NCBI GenBank assembly: GCA_004134985.1
Contig: REGQ01000001.1
Coordinates: forward strand, 434,001-498,000
DNA: 64,000 nucleotides
From: Paenibacillaceae bacterium
GTDB lineage: Bacteria > Bacillota > Bacilli > Paenibacillales > Paenibacillaceae
Reading direction: 5' to 3'
Shown: piece after piece, positions 51,198 through 60,409 of the stretch
Layout of the letters: each line of letters starts with the position of its first letter
Position numbering within the stretch: position 1 is the stretch's first letter
Notes under the pieces: generated by a model
Database searches by the model: none
What the model was told of the DNA's origin: nothing
The model's input: the letters and a program-made list of their open reading frames with translations, nothing else
Made by a program: the position numbers and the translations under genes

Positions 51198-52577
51198 TTA
51201 TTGCAAAACGCGGACTGCAGCATCCAGCTCATTCAGAAATTCCTCCGCGCTAATCGAGTTGCCGAACAGCTTCTGATGCGATTCCATTACCATTGTTTTG
51301 AACTCGTCTGTGCCAAGATCATGGAAAGGCGTGTTGCTTGCCGATGTCGTTGCATTGAAAATCTGGATCAACTGTTTCTGCAAATCCGTTTCTTCGCCAG
51401 TCAGGAAATCGTCAAACTTCTGCGCTGGTGTGCCGGAACCGGTTTGCCAGAGCTGTTTCGCCCAGTTTTCCGGTGTAAAGAAAAATTGCATAAATTTAAC
51501 CGCTTCCTCTGGGTGCTTTGTGCTCTTCGATATTGAGTAGCCTCCGCCAAACCAGGCAGCAAGATCGGTTGTTTGGCCTTTATCGCCTGATGGATAAGGA
51601 ATCGCGCTCACATTGTCACGGAACTCAGGCGGGAAGTTCTCATCCGTGGCAAGACCCGCTTCCCAGTTGCCCATAATGAACATGGCCGCTTGCCCTTGAC
51701 CGAACAAGTTGCGGGATGTGCCATAGTCAGCTGTCAGGAAGCCGTCTGCGAAGGCCTTCGCTCCTCCCAGTTCCAGGATCGATTGTGCGGCTGCGAGGAA
51801 GTCTGCATCGCCAGCGAAAGTCGCTTCTCCGTTTAATACCGCATCGATTTTGTTGAAGTCACCACTGGCGCGCTGTGCCGCGTATTCGAACCAGATTGGC
51901 AGGGACCAGCCCTCCATCCCGTTGGTCGTAATTGGATTAATGCCCTTTTCCCTGAACTGCTTCGATACCTCGACAAGCTCGGGTACGGTAGTTGGTACTT
52001 TAACGCCGTTGTCATCAAACAATTTCTTATTGTAATAGACGACTAAAAAGTCCGTATTGCGGGGCAAACCGAACAGCTTGCCGTCTTGCGCGAAGCCGTC
52101 TGTTGAGCCGGAGATAAATCCGCTGGATTGAAAATCACCCGGGTTCAGTTCAAGCAGCAATCCGCTGTCAATCAGCGGTTTGATAAAGGACGGCTGTCCC
52201 CATGCCTGCATAATGTCCGGCAAAGTCTCTGTCGAGGCGTATACTTTGGTTTTCGCCTTGTAAGGCTCATCCTGCAAAGCTTCGACTTCAATTTTGACAT
52301 GCTTGTTCTGTTCCATATAGGCATTGATGATATCCTGCTCGATTTTACCCATCCCGTTGGAACGGTCGGCAAGCGCAGTGAAGAACTTCAATGTGACCTG
52401 CTCAGGCTCCTTGGGTTCTTCCGGTTTTGGATCTTCCTTCTTCGTTTCCGGCGTTTTCACCGTCTCGCCAGTGCTTTCCGGTTTTTCGGTTGTCGAACCG
52501 CCATTATTGCTTGATCCGCAAGCCGCCACTGTCAGCGCCAACAAGAACACTGCGCAGACTAACATCAATCTTTTCAT
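51198..52577 (-). CDS. Sugar ABC transporter substrate-binding lipoprotein
   Basis: A 459-residue extracellular solute-binding (family 1) protein. Lipobox LTVAAC follows a short signal; a Thr/Glu/Lys/Pro linker precedes VTLKFFTALADRSNGMGKIEQDIINAYMEQNKHVKIEVE. The size and the EGWSLPIWFEYAAQRASGDFNKI-like segment fit CUT1 oligosaccharide-binding proteins. First gene of the operon, divergent from the YesMN pair that probably controls it. The ATG at 52577 has AAGGTGGGG ahead. Confidence 0.9.
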   Translation of the reverse strand: MKRLMLVCAVFLLALTVAACGSSNNGGSTTEKPESTGETVKTPETKKEDPKPEEPKEPEQVTLKFFTALADRSNGMGKIEQDIINAYMEQNKHVKIEVEALQDEPYKAKTKVYASTETLPDIMQAWGQPSFIKPLIDSGLLLELNPGDFQSSGFISGSTDGFAQDGKLFGLPRNTDFLVVYYNKKLFDDNGVKVPTTVPELVEVSKQFREKGINPITTNGMEGWSLPIWFEYAAQRASGDFNKIDAVLNGEATFAGDADFLAAAQSILELGGAKAFADGFLTADYGTSRNLFGQGQAAMFIMGNWEAGLATDENFPPEFRDNVSAIPYPSGDKGQTTDLAAWFGGGYSISKSTKHPEEAVKFMQFFFTPENWAKQLWQTGSGTPAQKFDDFLTGEETDLQKQLIQIFNATTSASNTPFHDLGTDEFKTMVMESHQKLFGNSISAEEFLNELDAAVRVLQ

Positions 52578-52604
52578 TTGTACCCCACCTTTTCTTATTT
52601 TCAA

Positions 52605-52619
52605 TTGTTACGCTTGCAT
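52605..52619 (-). promoter_or_regulatory. Possible cre-like site before the sugar SBP gene
   Basis: ATGCAAGCGTAACAA on the minus strand matches the catabolite response pattern WTGNAANCGNWNNCW except for one base. It lies 28-42 bp upstream of the SBP start. The rest of 52578-52991 shows no gene. Confidence 0.3.
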
Positions 52620-52991
52620 CAGCGACAAAAAATTAATGTGACCGCCTCGGCACGGGAATCCGTTATGAACTGCAATGGCAACAGATTCGGCTGCCCAAAC
52701 CGGTCCTCCGATCCTGAACGTCGCCTTCAAACTTGCCATTAACCGATTAATGAACGATTGCTGCATTTCACCCAAACATCAGACCACAATGAATCCTGCG
52801 GATGATTTCCTCCCTTCCTCTGATGCCTACTGTTCTATTGTTATTATAGCTCCTTTGCTTTTGGGAAAAATATGCTGCATATTTTAGAACGACTGCATCA
52901 TTTTTTTGAAGTTCGGCGCTTTTTTTACCCAGGGCATTTATTTCTTGTTATACTGAAGTTACTAAATTTACAAATACAAGGGTGAGCTCTT

Positions 52992-54800
52992 ATGCGATCG
53001 CCGCTGGAGGCTTTTTGGAATTTATCGCTTCAGCGAAAGCTGCTGGCGCTCATCGTCCCGCTGCTAATTCTCACAGTTGGCATCACCGGATATTACTCCT
53101 ATGTCATCGCCTCCAGAGAAGTTGTCGATAAAATCTGGCAGGCCCAGCTTAATATGGCAGTGAAGACCAAAGATCAGTTGGATCATTTCTCCCGCAACTC
53201 CATAAGCTTCAGCAATTATCTGTTTCTCAACCCCAGAGTCCAAGAGATGGTCTTAAACGATGATACCCCTTACCGACGCGACCTGGTATTCAAAAATCTG
53301 CTGCCGCTCATGGTAACAGACGAGACGATTCAGTCTCTTATTCTGTACTCGACGAAGGAGGGATCAGGCACCCCATTCGTTATTACACAGACCGGCATTG
53401 CAAGCGCTATCAGCTACGAGCGTTTCACAGAAACCAACTACTACAAGAAGCTCGCAGCCTCCCCCGGCAACCAGCTGTGGGATATGTTCAAACCTGTGGA
53501 CAGCATTCTGCTTGGCGATTATCATCATAAGCTTGTCTATATCAAACGGTATAAAGATTTCAACTACCAACAGAACGGACTGGTAATTGTAGGCATGGAC
53601 GCCGACAAGGTAAGCCGCAGCTTATTCCACGATACGCAGGAGGCTGTGCAGTTCATTATGAATGAGGACGGCGTTGTGCTCGCAGCTTCCAATCTGGCAT
53701 GGATCGGGCTTTCCGTCAATGAGCTTCCCATCTATAAGCAATCAGGAGCTGGCGATAGTCCCCCGGCAGACGCGCTTGCCATATTGAAACAGCGGGACCA
53801 ATTGATCGTGTCGGACGCGGTCTCCGAGATTACCGGCTGGCACTCTATCGTCATTCAGGATCGCAGCAAGCTGGTTATGGAACTGAACAACATCGGTTCG
53901 GCCACCTTTTCCATCATGCTGGGGGTGTGCATTATTTCCATCCTGTTCTCCTGGGTAATCGCGCGGGTCGTCACCAATCCAATGAAAAAACTGATGCATT
54001 CCATGAAGGCGCTGCAGATCGGCGATTTTTCGCAGCGGGTGGAAATCAACGGCAAGGATGAGATCGGGCGGCTCGGCTACCTGTACAACACGATGGTCGA
54101 AAGAATCAAAGCGCTGATTGACGATGTATACGCCTCCAGTCTCAAGCAGCGGGAGGCGGAGCTTAAAGCGCTGCAATCACAAATTAATCCTCATTTTCTG
54201 TACAACACCCTGAATATGATTAATTGGAGCGCGGTGCAGAAAGGGGATAAGGAAATATCTGAAATGGTCGTTGCGCTCTCCCAGGTGTTCCGGCTCAGCC
54301 TGAACCAGGGCAAGGAGTCGATGGAGCTGAATCAGGAAATCGAACTGGTGCGCCATTATTTATTTCTGCAGAAGAAACGGTATCTTAATCGGCTTCACTT
54401 TGAAATTGAGATGGACCCGGATTTAAAACATTTCCGCTTGCCCAAGCTGCTGCTTCAGCCGCTGGTCGAAAATGCCGTTATCTATGCGATTGAACAGGCC
54501 GAAGGAACGGGCAACATCTACGTCAAAGCTTGCCGGGAAGATGGCTGGGTGCTGCTGGAAGTCTCCGACAACGGTCCGGGAATGCCCAAGGAACAAGTAA
54601 TGCGTCTTCAATCCAGCACTTCCACTGGCGCAGCGCGAACACATACCGAAGGGATGCACTCCGGCATGGCCATCGCCAATATTAAGGAACGGCTCGTACT
54701 CTTCTACGGGGAGGCCGTCTTCAATATCATGAGCAAAGAAGGAATCGGCACAAGAATACAGTTGAAAATCAAGGAAGGAGACGATGCTCATGCCCCTTAA
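52992..54800 (+). CDS. Two-component sensor histidine kinase, YesM type
   Basis: A 602-residue kinase: transmembrane helix near 17-38, an extracytoplasmic Cache-like domain to about 300, a second helix near 305-325, a HAMP domain (VTNPMKKLMHSMKALQIGDFSQRVEINGKDEIGRL), the phospho-His box SQINPHFLYNTLNMINW, and an HATPase domain with LLQPLVENAVIYAIEQ and DNGPGMP. Divergent from the sugar ABC operon, it probably senses the sugar or its binding protein. AAGGGTGAG lies before ATG 52992. It overlaps its regulator gene by 11 nt. Confidence 0.92.
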   Translation: MRSPLEAFWNLSLQRKLLALIVPLLILTVGITGYYSYVIASREVVDKIWQAQLNMAVKTKDQLDHFSRNSISFSNYLFLNPRVQEMVLNDDTPYRRDLVFKNLLPLMVTDETIQSLILYSTKEGSGTPFVITQTGIASAISYERFTETNYYKKLAASPGNQLWDMFKPVDSILLGDYHHKLVYIKRYKDFNYQQNGLVIVGMDADKVSRSLFHDTQEAVQFIMNEDGVVLAASNLAWIGLSVNELPIYKQSGAGDSPPADALAILKQRDQLIVSDAVSEITGWHSIVIQDRSKLVMELNNIGSATFSIMLGVCIISILFSWVIARVVTNPMKKLMHSMKALQIGDFSQRVEINGKDEIGRLGYLYNTMVERIKALIDDVYASSLKQREAELKALQSQINPHFLYNTLNMINWSAVQKGDKEISEMVVALSQVFRLSLNQGKESMELNQEIELVRHYLFLQKKRYLNRLHFEIEMDPDLKHFRLPKLLLQPLVENAVIYAIEQAEGTGNIYVKACREDGWVLLEVSDNGPGMPKEQVMRLQSSTSTGAARTHTEGMHSGMAIANIKERLVLFYGEAVFNIMSKEGIGTRIQLKIKEGDDAHAP

Positions 54801-56424
54801 AATCATTATTGCCGAGGATGAGCAGTCATTCCGCTCAGGTATTGTTGAAGCAATCGATTGGCAGCTGTATGATGTTGAGATTGTTGGAGAAGCAGAGAAT
54901 GGCAAGGAAGCGTTGGATTTAATGCGGCGTCATCAGCCTGACCTGCTGTTGACCGATATTCGCATGCCCCAAATGAGCGGGCTTGACCTGATTCGTAAGG
55001 CGAAGGAGGCCGGGCTTTCATTCCAATCCATCCTGCTGACAGGCTACAATGAATTTGATTACGCCAAGGAAGCCATCTCCCTCGGCGTATCTGATTATGT
55101 GCTGAAGCCTTGCATGCCTCATGACATTTTGCGTGTTGTACTGGATATGAAACAAAAGATTGAAGCTTCTGCCCAAGAAGAACGTGCGTTTACCGAAATT
55201 AACCGCACCTGGAATCGCAGCATTCAACTGCTCAAAAATCAGGTGCTCTCCCAATGGATACAGCAGCCCCTTATGCCGCTGGAGGACCGTATACTGGCCA
55301 TTAGGGAATATAATCTGAGTCTGACGCCAGAGCAGATTGTTGTCGGACGGATTGAGCTGGACAAGGATGACAACGGACGCAATATTCGCAGCAACCGCGA
55401 CCTGGAGCTGCTCCGTTATGCCATTCTGAATATAGCGGATGAAACCTTGAAATCGGTCTACGGAAGGAAGCTTGAAGTATTCCGGTTTGGCGAGGAGATG
55501 CTGTGGATCGGCAATTGTCCGGGGCAAGCGGAGGATTTCTGTCATGAAGATAAGTTGGCGCTGCTCAAAAACAATTTGGAATCGTATCTCATGCTGACCG
55601 TCAGTCTGGCGCTCAGTTCCATCAAACCGTCTGTGAATGACGCCAAATTAGCTTACGAGGAAGCCAGCCGTGCAATGGGCGCGCGATTTTACCAGGGAAG
55701 CGGCGGCATCTTTGTCTATAGCGACCGGCAAAGCGAACAGGCTAACAACCCGTCCATCTGGGAAGATCCTTACTTGGAACGCGCAGAGAAGGAACTGCTG
55801 GCTCATCTTCAAAACGCCCGGTATGGGGAAGCTGTCGATGTGATTGAGGAAAGCATTGCCTATTTGAAAGATCAGCCCTCCTATTCCCGCTCAGAAATTA
55901 TATGGCGGGTGAACGGAATGATTATGGAGCTGCAGCGTCTGGCCAAAGAACGTTATGCCTCCTCCATCGAATGGCAGAACGATCTGGTCAACTGGATGGA
56001 GAGCATACCGACTATGAAGACGCTGGATGATTGCTCAGCCATTCTTCAAAAAATTGTGCAAAGCATCGTCGAAGCCGCTTCCAATCAAAAGCAGCTTCAC
56101 CGCACCGTACAAGCTACACTGGAACTGATCCGCAGCAAATTTCATACCAACCTGACGCTTGAGGTTGCCGCCAAGGAAACGTTCGTCAGCAACTCCTACT
56201 TGAGCTGGCTGTTCAAGCAGGAACTTGGCGTCAACTTTCTTGATTACCTTCACCAATACCGAATTGAACAGGCCAAGGAACTGCTGAAGTCCAACTATAA
56301 AATATATGCGGTCGCCAAGCAGGTTGGATATACAGAGGAACGCCATTTCAGCTCCACTTTCAAGAAATGGATCGGCATGACGCCGAGCCAATACCAGAAA
56401 AACGTTATACAGGAAGGCGTTTAA
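54790..56424 (+). CDS. Two-component response regulator, YesN type
   Basis: A 544-residue regulator. The receiver domain has the acidic pocket AEDEQ, the phospho-Asp in LLTDIRMPQMSG and Lys in VLKPCMPHD. A long middle domain (about 130-430) follows, then a C-terminal AraC DNA-binding pair (LTLEVAAKETFVSNSYLSWLFKQEL, VAKQVGYTEERHFSSTFKKWIGMTPSQY). The long form is typical of Paenibacillus sugar systems. I prefer ATG 54790, which has AAGGAG nine bases ahead; an ATG at 54784 is also in frame. Confidence 0.92.
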   Translation: MPLKIIIAEDEQSFRSGIVEAIDWQLYDVEIVGEAENGKEALDLMRRHQPDLLLTDIRMPQMSGLDLIRKAKEAGLSFQSILLTGYNEFDYAKEAISLGVSDYVLKPCMPHDILRVVLDMKQKIEASAQEERAFTEINRTWNRSIQLLKNQVLSQWIQQPLMPLEDRILAIREYNLSLTPEQIVVGRIELDKDDNGRNIRSNRDLELLRYAILNIADETLKSVYGRKLEVFRFGEEMLWIGNCPGQAEDFCHEDKLALLKNNLESYLMLTVSLALSSIKPSVNDAKLAYEEASRAMGARFYQGSGGIFVYSDRQSEQANNPSIWEDPYLERAEKELLAHLQNARYGEAVDVIEESIAYLKDQPSYSRSEIIWRVNGMIMELQRLAKERYASSIEWQNDLVNWMESIPTMKTLDDCSAILQKIVQSIVEAASNQKQLHRTVQATLELIRSKFHTNLTLEVAAKETFVSNSYLSWLFKQELGVNFLDYLHQYRIEQAKELLKSNYKIYAVAKQVGYTEERHFSSTFKKWIGMTPSQYQKNVIQEGV

Positions 56425-56448
56425 TTCGTTATATGTTCGCGGCGCCGC

Positions 56449-57120
56449 TCAGCATCCCTTCTGATGCTTGGGCTGCGCCTCTAATTCTGCAAGCCGCTCC
56501 AGACCGAGCTTAATGGCAATGGCGTCATCCAGGTAGCCGATCGGAAAGATATAGTCAGGAATAATATCGGTAGTCAAAATAAAATACAATAGAACACTCC
56601 CCAGTACCGCACGCTCGGCATCGGAAATGTCCTCTCTGGAAATTTTCTCATACATTTGCGTTAAATGTTCGATGAAGGGGCCCATTCCGTCGACATGCTG
56701 TGTTTTTATTTGGAATCTCTCATGGATGATTTGCTGTCCTTCCTCTGTGCATGCATAGCGTTCATACCGTTCAAGCTCCTTCTTCACCCGAGGAATGAGC
56801 TGTTTCTGATCAATCACCCCCGAGAAGTCGAGCGTCTCCTGAATAATTCCAGCAAACGAGTCGAGGTCATTGCCTACCTCTGCATACTCCAGCTTTACCC
56901 CTGAAGCTTCCAACAGCTGCGACACCGGAATATCAAAGAAGTCTGAGAACTTTTGCAGGTGCTCCATCTTTGGTGTCTGTTTGCCGCTCATAATCCGTGA
57001 GATCGTAGCTGTATTCATCCCAATCTGCCCGCTCAGCTTGCGCATCGACAAGGAACGGTTCTCCATCATTGATTTCAATACGGAACCGAGCTGATTATTC
57101 GTTCCCCCATTATGTATCAC
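56449..57120 (-). CDS. XRE-type HTH protein with a DUF1232 (YkvA) domain
   Basis: A 223-residue protein. The N-terminal half has an XRE helix-turn-helix (LGSVLKSMMENRSLSMRKLSGQIGMNTATISRIMSGKQTPKMEHLQKFSDFFDIP). The C-terminal part has the YkvA-type DUF1232 motif TTDIIPDYIFPIGYLDDAIAIKLGLERL, which is membrane-associated in some proteins. The start is probably GTG at 57120, with GGAGGGGG ahead. Targets are unknown. Confidence 0.8.
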   Translation of the reverse strand: MIHNGGTNNQLGSVLKSMMENRSLSMRKLSGQIGMNTATISRIMSGKQTPKMEHLQKFSDFFDIPVSQLLEASGVKLEYAEVGNDLDSFAGIIQETLDFSGVIDQKQLIPRVKKELERYERYACTEEGQQIIHERFQIKTQHVDGMGPFIEHLTQMYEKISREDISDAERAVLGSVLLYFILTTDIIPDYIFPIGYLDDAIAIKLGLERLAELEAQPKHQKGC

Positions 57121-57427
57121 TGCCAGTTTCCCCCTCCCGCCCATGCTTTTCTTTCATTGTACGCAGCTGTTGTGAAAAATTGCTTGTTCTATAGAAGAAA
57201 TCCGTATTACTAACCCAACATGTTGATAAATCTTGCGCAGCTGCGTGCAACGTGTATCGTTTTTTGCAACAAATCAAAAAAAATGAAGCACTTTTCTAAA
57301 CGTTGCTAATATAATACCTCAGGGCGAATAACCGACAAGGAGATGCAGCAATCGCCATTTTCCGCCCGCAACTTCATCGGTTCCCATTCGCAAGTGCTAC
57401 TAAACGATAAACAAAGGAGTTTTTCAA

Positions 57428-58060
57428 ATGACACCTTGGCTTCTCATTGCGGTATTAACCTTTTCGTCGAGCATCGATAATTTGGGCGTTGGTCTTTCGT
57501 ACGGTATTCGAAACATTCAGATCAGTCTGTTGTCAAACTTGTTAATTGCCGTCATCTGCTTTCTGTTCAGTGCTGGCGGCATCTATTTCGGAATGTGGAT
57601 CTCCGAGCTGCTGCCCGGAATTTTCCCCATCCTGCTTGGCGCATTTATTCTGGCCATTATCGGTGTTCGTATTATGCTGCTGGCAAGACCGAACCGCAAT
57701 GCATCGTCCAAGGCGCCGGATTCCAATGAAACGCCCGGCTTGAAAAGTGTCATGAAAGACCCTACAACGGCCGATATCGACAATTCGCAAAGCATCGGCT
57801 TCCTGGAGTCGATTTTCCTCGGGGTTGCACTCTCGGCCAATGCTTTGACGAATGGCATCGGGGCTGGTTTGCTTGGACTCTCCCCGATCCTGATCTCTGT
57901 CCTGGCCGCTGCAGGCAGCTTCGTCACCGTATGGATTGGCGTCGCCTCCGGCATTAAACTTTCCCATGTCCGAATTGGCAAATATTCGGTCGGACAGTTC
58001 GGTACACTGATTAGCGGAGCATTGCTGCTGGTTGTCGCATGTATGGCTTTTCTGGATTAG
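57428..58060 (+). CDS. ytaF: Sporulation membrane protein YtaF-like
   Basis: A 210-residue membrane protein of the YtaF/MntP type: two related halves with TFSSSIDNLGVGLSYGIRNIQI (acidic DN pair) in the first and ALSANALTNGIGAGLLGL in the second, six helices in total. YtaF is known as a sporulation-associated membrane protein in Bacillales, which supports a spore-former. AAAGGAG precedes ATG 57428. A TATAAT-like box near 57310-57315 has no matching -35, and a sporulation-sigma promoter cannot be ruled out. Confidence 0.85.
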   Translation: MTPWLLIAVLTFSSSIDNLGVGLSYGIRNIQISLLSNLLIAVICFLFSAGGIYFGMWISELLPGIFPILLGAFILAIIGVRIMLLARPNRNASSKAPDSNETPGLKSVMKDPTTADIDNSQSIGFLESIFLGVALSANALTNGIGAGLLGLSPILISVLAAAGSFVTVWIGVASGIKLSHVRIGKYSVGQFGTLISGALLLVVACMAFLD

Positions 58061-58142
58061 CGGTTCAGCCCAGCCGCAAGCGTAGCTGTCTTGACCGTTC
58101 CCGGACGGCGAGACCACCTGTACCCCCGTGAAAAAAACGACA

Positions 58143-58190
58143 AAAGCCGTCCCTCTTAATCGTCAGGATTAAGAGGGACGGCTTTGCTAT
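58143..58190. terminator. Bidirectional terminator between ytaF and the siderophore SBP gene
   Basis: An 18-19 bp stem (58143-58161 / 58166-58184) with a 4-nt loop. The plus side has TTTGCTATT and the minus side TTTTGTCGTTTTTTT. Confidence 0.85.
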
Positions 58191-58225
58191 TCCACCCGAA
58201 AAATCGTTAATTGTATGCGTCGCGC

Positions 58226-59221
58226 TTACTTGGCCAACCCGTAAATTTCATACAAATCATCCAGCATTAGATTAGCAGCCTTGACACCGCCGGATGTGTT
58301 CCATGTTGCATCCTTAACCTGAAATACTTTATTGTTCTGAACGACCTTCAGGTTTTTCCAAAGCGGATCATTCATCCACTCCTCTTCCTGCTCCTTGCCT
58401 TTGCCGTCCAGGTCATAGGTGAAGTAGAACACCGTATCCGCGGTATCCAGCTCCGGCAGACGCTCCTTCGTTATATCCTCGAATGCTTTCTCATCACTGA
58501 GCGGATCGTTGCGCTGGAAGCCAATTTGCTTGAAAATGACGCCAGAGAACATATTACCGTAGTAATAGCGAGTTTTGCCGCCCATAAACCGCACGACAGC
58601 CAACTTTTCATCCAGCTTGTCTCCGGCCTTGCTCTTGAAATCCTCAACACGCTGATCAAACGCGCTAATAATTTCATCGCCTTTATCTTTCAGGTTCAAG
58701 GCGTCGGCATAAACTTCAAAATTGTTTTTCCATTCACCGCGCAGCGTCTCGGTATAGACAGTCGGAGCAATCGCGCTTAGCTGCTCATAAATTTTTTCAT
58801 GTCTCATTTTATTGCCCAGAATCAAATCCGGCTGCAATGAAGCGATCACTTCCAGGTTTGGCTGCGATTCGCCGCCAATATTTTGAACGCCTTCCATGTC
58901 GGCTGCAATATGCTCGTACCATGGATCGCCGTAATAAGAATCCACTGCGGCGATTGGCTTGACGCCCAACGCCAGTAAAGCTTCGGTTCCTTCATTAGTA
59001 AGAATTATTACTTTCTGAGGATGGATCGGCACTTCCGCTTTTCTCATCGCATGTTGGACGGTACGTGTGTCTTTCTCTGTTGATGCTCCCGCATCCGACG
59101 GCTTGTTTCCTGCAGGCTCCGCCGTATTTGATGTGCCGCAGGCGCTTAGTAACAGGCATATTACCAGCGTCGCCAGCAAAGCGGCCGATTTTGAATTTGA
59201 ACCTCTACTTCTGTAAATCAT
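58226..59221 (-). CDS. Iron-siderophore substrate-binding lipoprotein (FecB type)
   Basis: A 331-residue SBP. The lipobox is LLLSACGTS, followed by a Gly/Ala/Ser/Asp linker and AEVPIHPQKVIILTNEGTEALLALGVKPIAAVDSYYGDPWYEHIAADMEGVQNIGGESQPNLEVIASLQPDLILGNKMRHEKIYEQLSAIAPTVY, a classic FecB-type order. The ATG at 59221 has AAGGATGGGGG ahead. Divergently transcribed from the permease-ATPase operon with overlapping promoters and a Fur box, so the four genes act as one uptake system. Confidence 0.92.
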   Translation of the reverse strand: MIYRSRGSNSKSAALLATLVICLLLSACGTSNTAEPAGNKPSDAGASTEKDTRTVQHAMRKAEVPIHPQKVIILTNEGTEALLALGVKPIAAVDSYYGDPWYEHIAADMEGVQNIGGESQPNLEVIASLQPDLILGNKMRHEKIYEQLSAIAPTVYTETLRGEWKNNFEVYADALNLKDKGDEIISAFDQRVEDFKSKAGDKLDEKLAVVRFMGGKTRYYYGNMFSGVIFKQIGFQRNDPLSDEKAFEDITKERLPELDTADTVFYFTYDLDGKGKEQEEEWMNDPLWKNLKVVQNNKVFQVKDATWNTSGGVKAANLMLDDLYEIYGLAK

Positions 59222-59308
59222 TGGTGCCCCCATCCTTCTCTGTTGCTTGAGAATTAATTTCATTTGCAAAGTCAAGCTTAGAGGAATTCCCCGTCGATGT
59301 CAATATTG

Positions 59309-59337
59309 GTGATAACGATTCTCAAACTCGTTGACAA
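59309..59337 (-). promoter_or_regulatory. Promoter of the FecB-type SBP, overlapped by a Fur box
   Basis: TTGTCA (59332-59337) and TATCAC (59309-59314), 17-bp spacer on the minus strand. The Fur box TGATAACGATTCTCA (59310-59324; 12 of 14 fixed bases) covers the -10. Confidence 0.75.
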
Positions 59338-59360
59338 AGAACAGCATGTCTCATTACAAT
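59331..59360 (+). promoter_or_regulatory. Promoter of the FecCDE-type operon
   Basis: TTGACA (59331-59336) and TACAAT (59355-59360), 18-bp spacer. Its -35 overlaps that of the divergent SBP promoter by five bases. Confidence 0.8.
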
Positions 59361-59401
59361 GATAGATAGCGTTTAAAATGACAGGGAGCACCGACCACCT
59401 T

Positions 59402-60409
59402 ATGAAAACAGAAAACCAGCATCTCTCTCTCAAAATTACCGGCCTGCTTGCCGCATTATTGCTGCTCGCGGCTGCCTTTGCCGCAAGCCTGATGCTCGGC
59501 ATCAATCATTATTCCATCCATCAGATTTTCGCCACCTATACCGATTTCAACGGTTCAAATGAGCATATTATCATTCAAAGCACACGTATGCCGCGCGCTT
59601 TGATCGCCGCCATCGTCGGCGCCAGCCTGGCCGTGGCCGGCGCGCTGATGCAGGCGATGACCCGCAATCCGCTGGCGTCGCCAAGCATCTTCGGAGTCAA
59701 CGCCGGCGCCGCGTTTGCCATCGTGCTTTCGGTCATGCTGTTTAATGTGACAAGCATCACACAGTACACCTGGATTGGCTTCTTCGGAGCGGCTGTCAGC
59801 GCAGGCGCCGTCTATTTGCTCGGCTCCATCGGCAGGGACGGCCTCACCCCGATCAAGATTACATTGGCCGGGTCGGCGATGACCGCTTTTTTCGCTTCTT
59901 TGACCCAAGGGGTGCTGCTCTCCAATGGTAAGGCATTCGACCAGGTGCTCTCGTGGCTGGTCGGCTCCGTTGCAGGACGAACAATGGAAATGTTTGATTC
60001 GGTCTATCTATATATGCTTGTTGCCTTGATCGGCTCATTGCTGCTGGCCTCACACATGAATGTGCTGGCGATGGGCGACGATGTCGCTAAAGGTCTCGGG
60101 CAAAATACAGTGTTCATTAAAGCTGCTGCAGCGATCGTCATCGTTGTGCTGGCAGGCGGCTCCGTTGCACTGGCAGGCCCGGTCGTCTTCATCGGCATCA
60201 TTATTCCGCATATTGCGCGGTTTCTCGTCGGCCGGGATCATCGTTGGCTGCTTCCCTACTGCGCTGTACTGGGAGCGCTGCTGCTCGTCAGCGCGGATAT
60301 TGGTGCGCGCTTTATAGCGATGCCCAAAGAAGTGCCTGTCGGAGTTACGACAGCGCTGATCGGTGTGCCCTTCTTTGTCTACATCGCACGGAAAGGCGGG
60401 CATATTTAA
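59402..60409 (+). CDS. Iron-siderophore ABC transporter permease (FecC type)
   Basis: A 335-residue FecCD-family permease with nine to ten helices. The family signature is STRMPRALIAAIVGASLAVAGALMQAMTRNPLASPSIFGVNAGAAF, and the coupling loop GPVVFIGIIIPHIARFLVGRDHR sits near the C-terminus. The upstream ATG at 59378 lacks any ribosome site and is almost at the transcription start; ATG 59402 has AGGGAG 13 bases ahead. The stop overlaps the next ATG (TAATG). Confidence 0.9.
   Translation: MKTENQHLSLKITGLLAALLLLAAAFAASLMLGINHYSIHQIFATYTDFNGSNEHIIIQSTRMPRALIAAIVGASLAVAGALMQAMTRNPLASPSIFGVNAGAAFAIVLSVMLFNVTSITQYTWIGFFGAAVSAGAVYLLGSIGRDGLTPIKITLAGSAMTAFFASLTQGVLLSNGKAFDQVLSWLVGSVAGRTMEMFDSVYLYMLVALIGSLLLASHMNVLAMGDDVAKGLGQNTVFIKAAAAIVIVVLAGGSVALAGPVVFIGIIIPHIARFLVGRDHRWLLPYCAVLGALLLVSADIGARFIAMPKEVPVGVTTALIGVPFFVYIARKGGHI

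Noticed and set aside
60244-60408. Upstream extension of the second siderophore permease
   Set aside because: It overlaps the first permease gene in another frame; the ATG at 60409 forms the usual TAATG overlap.
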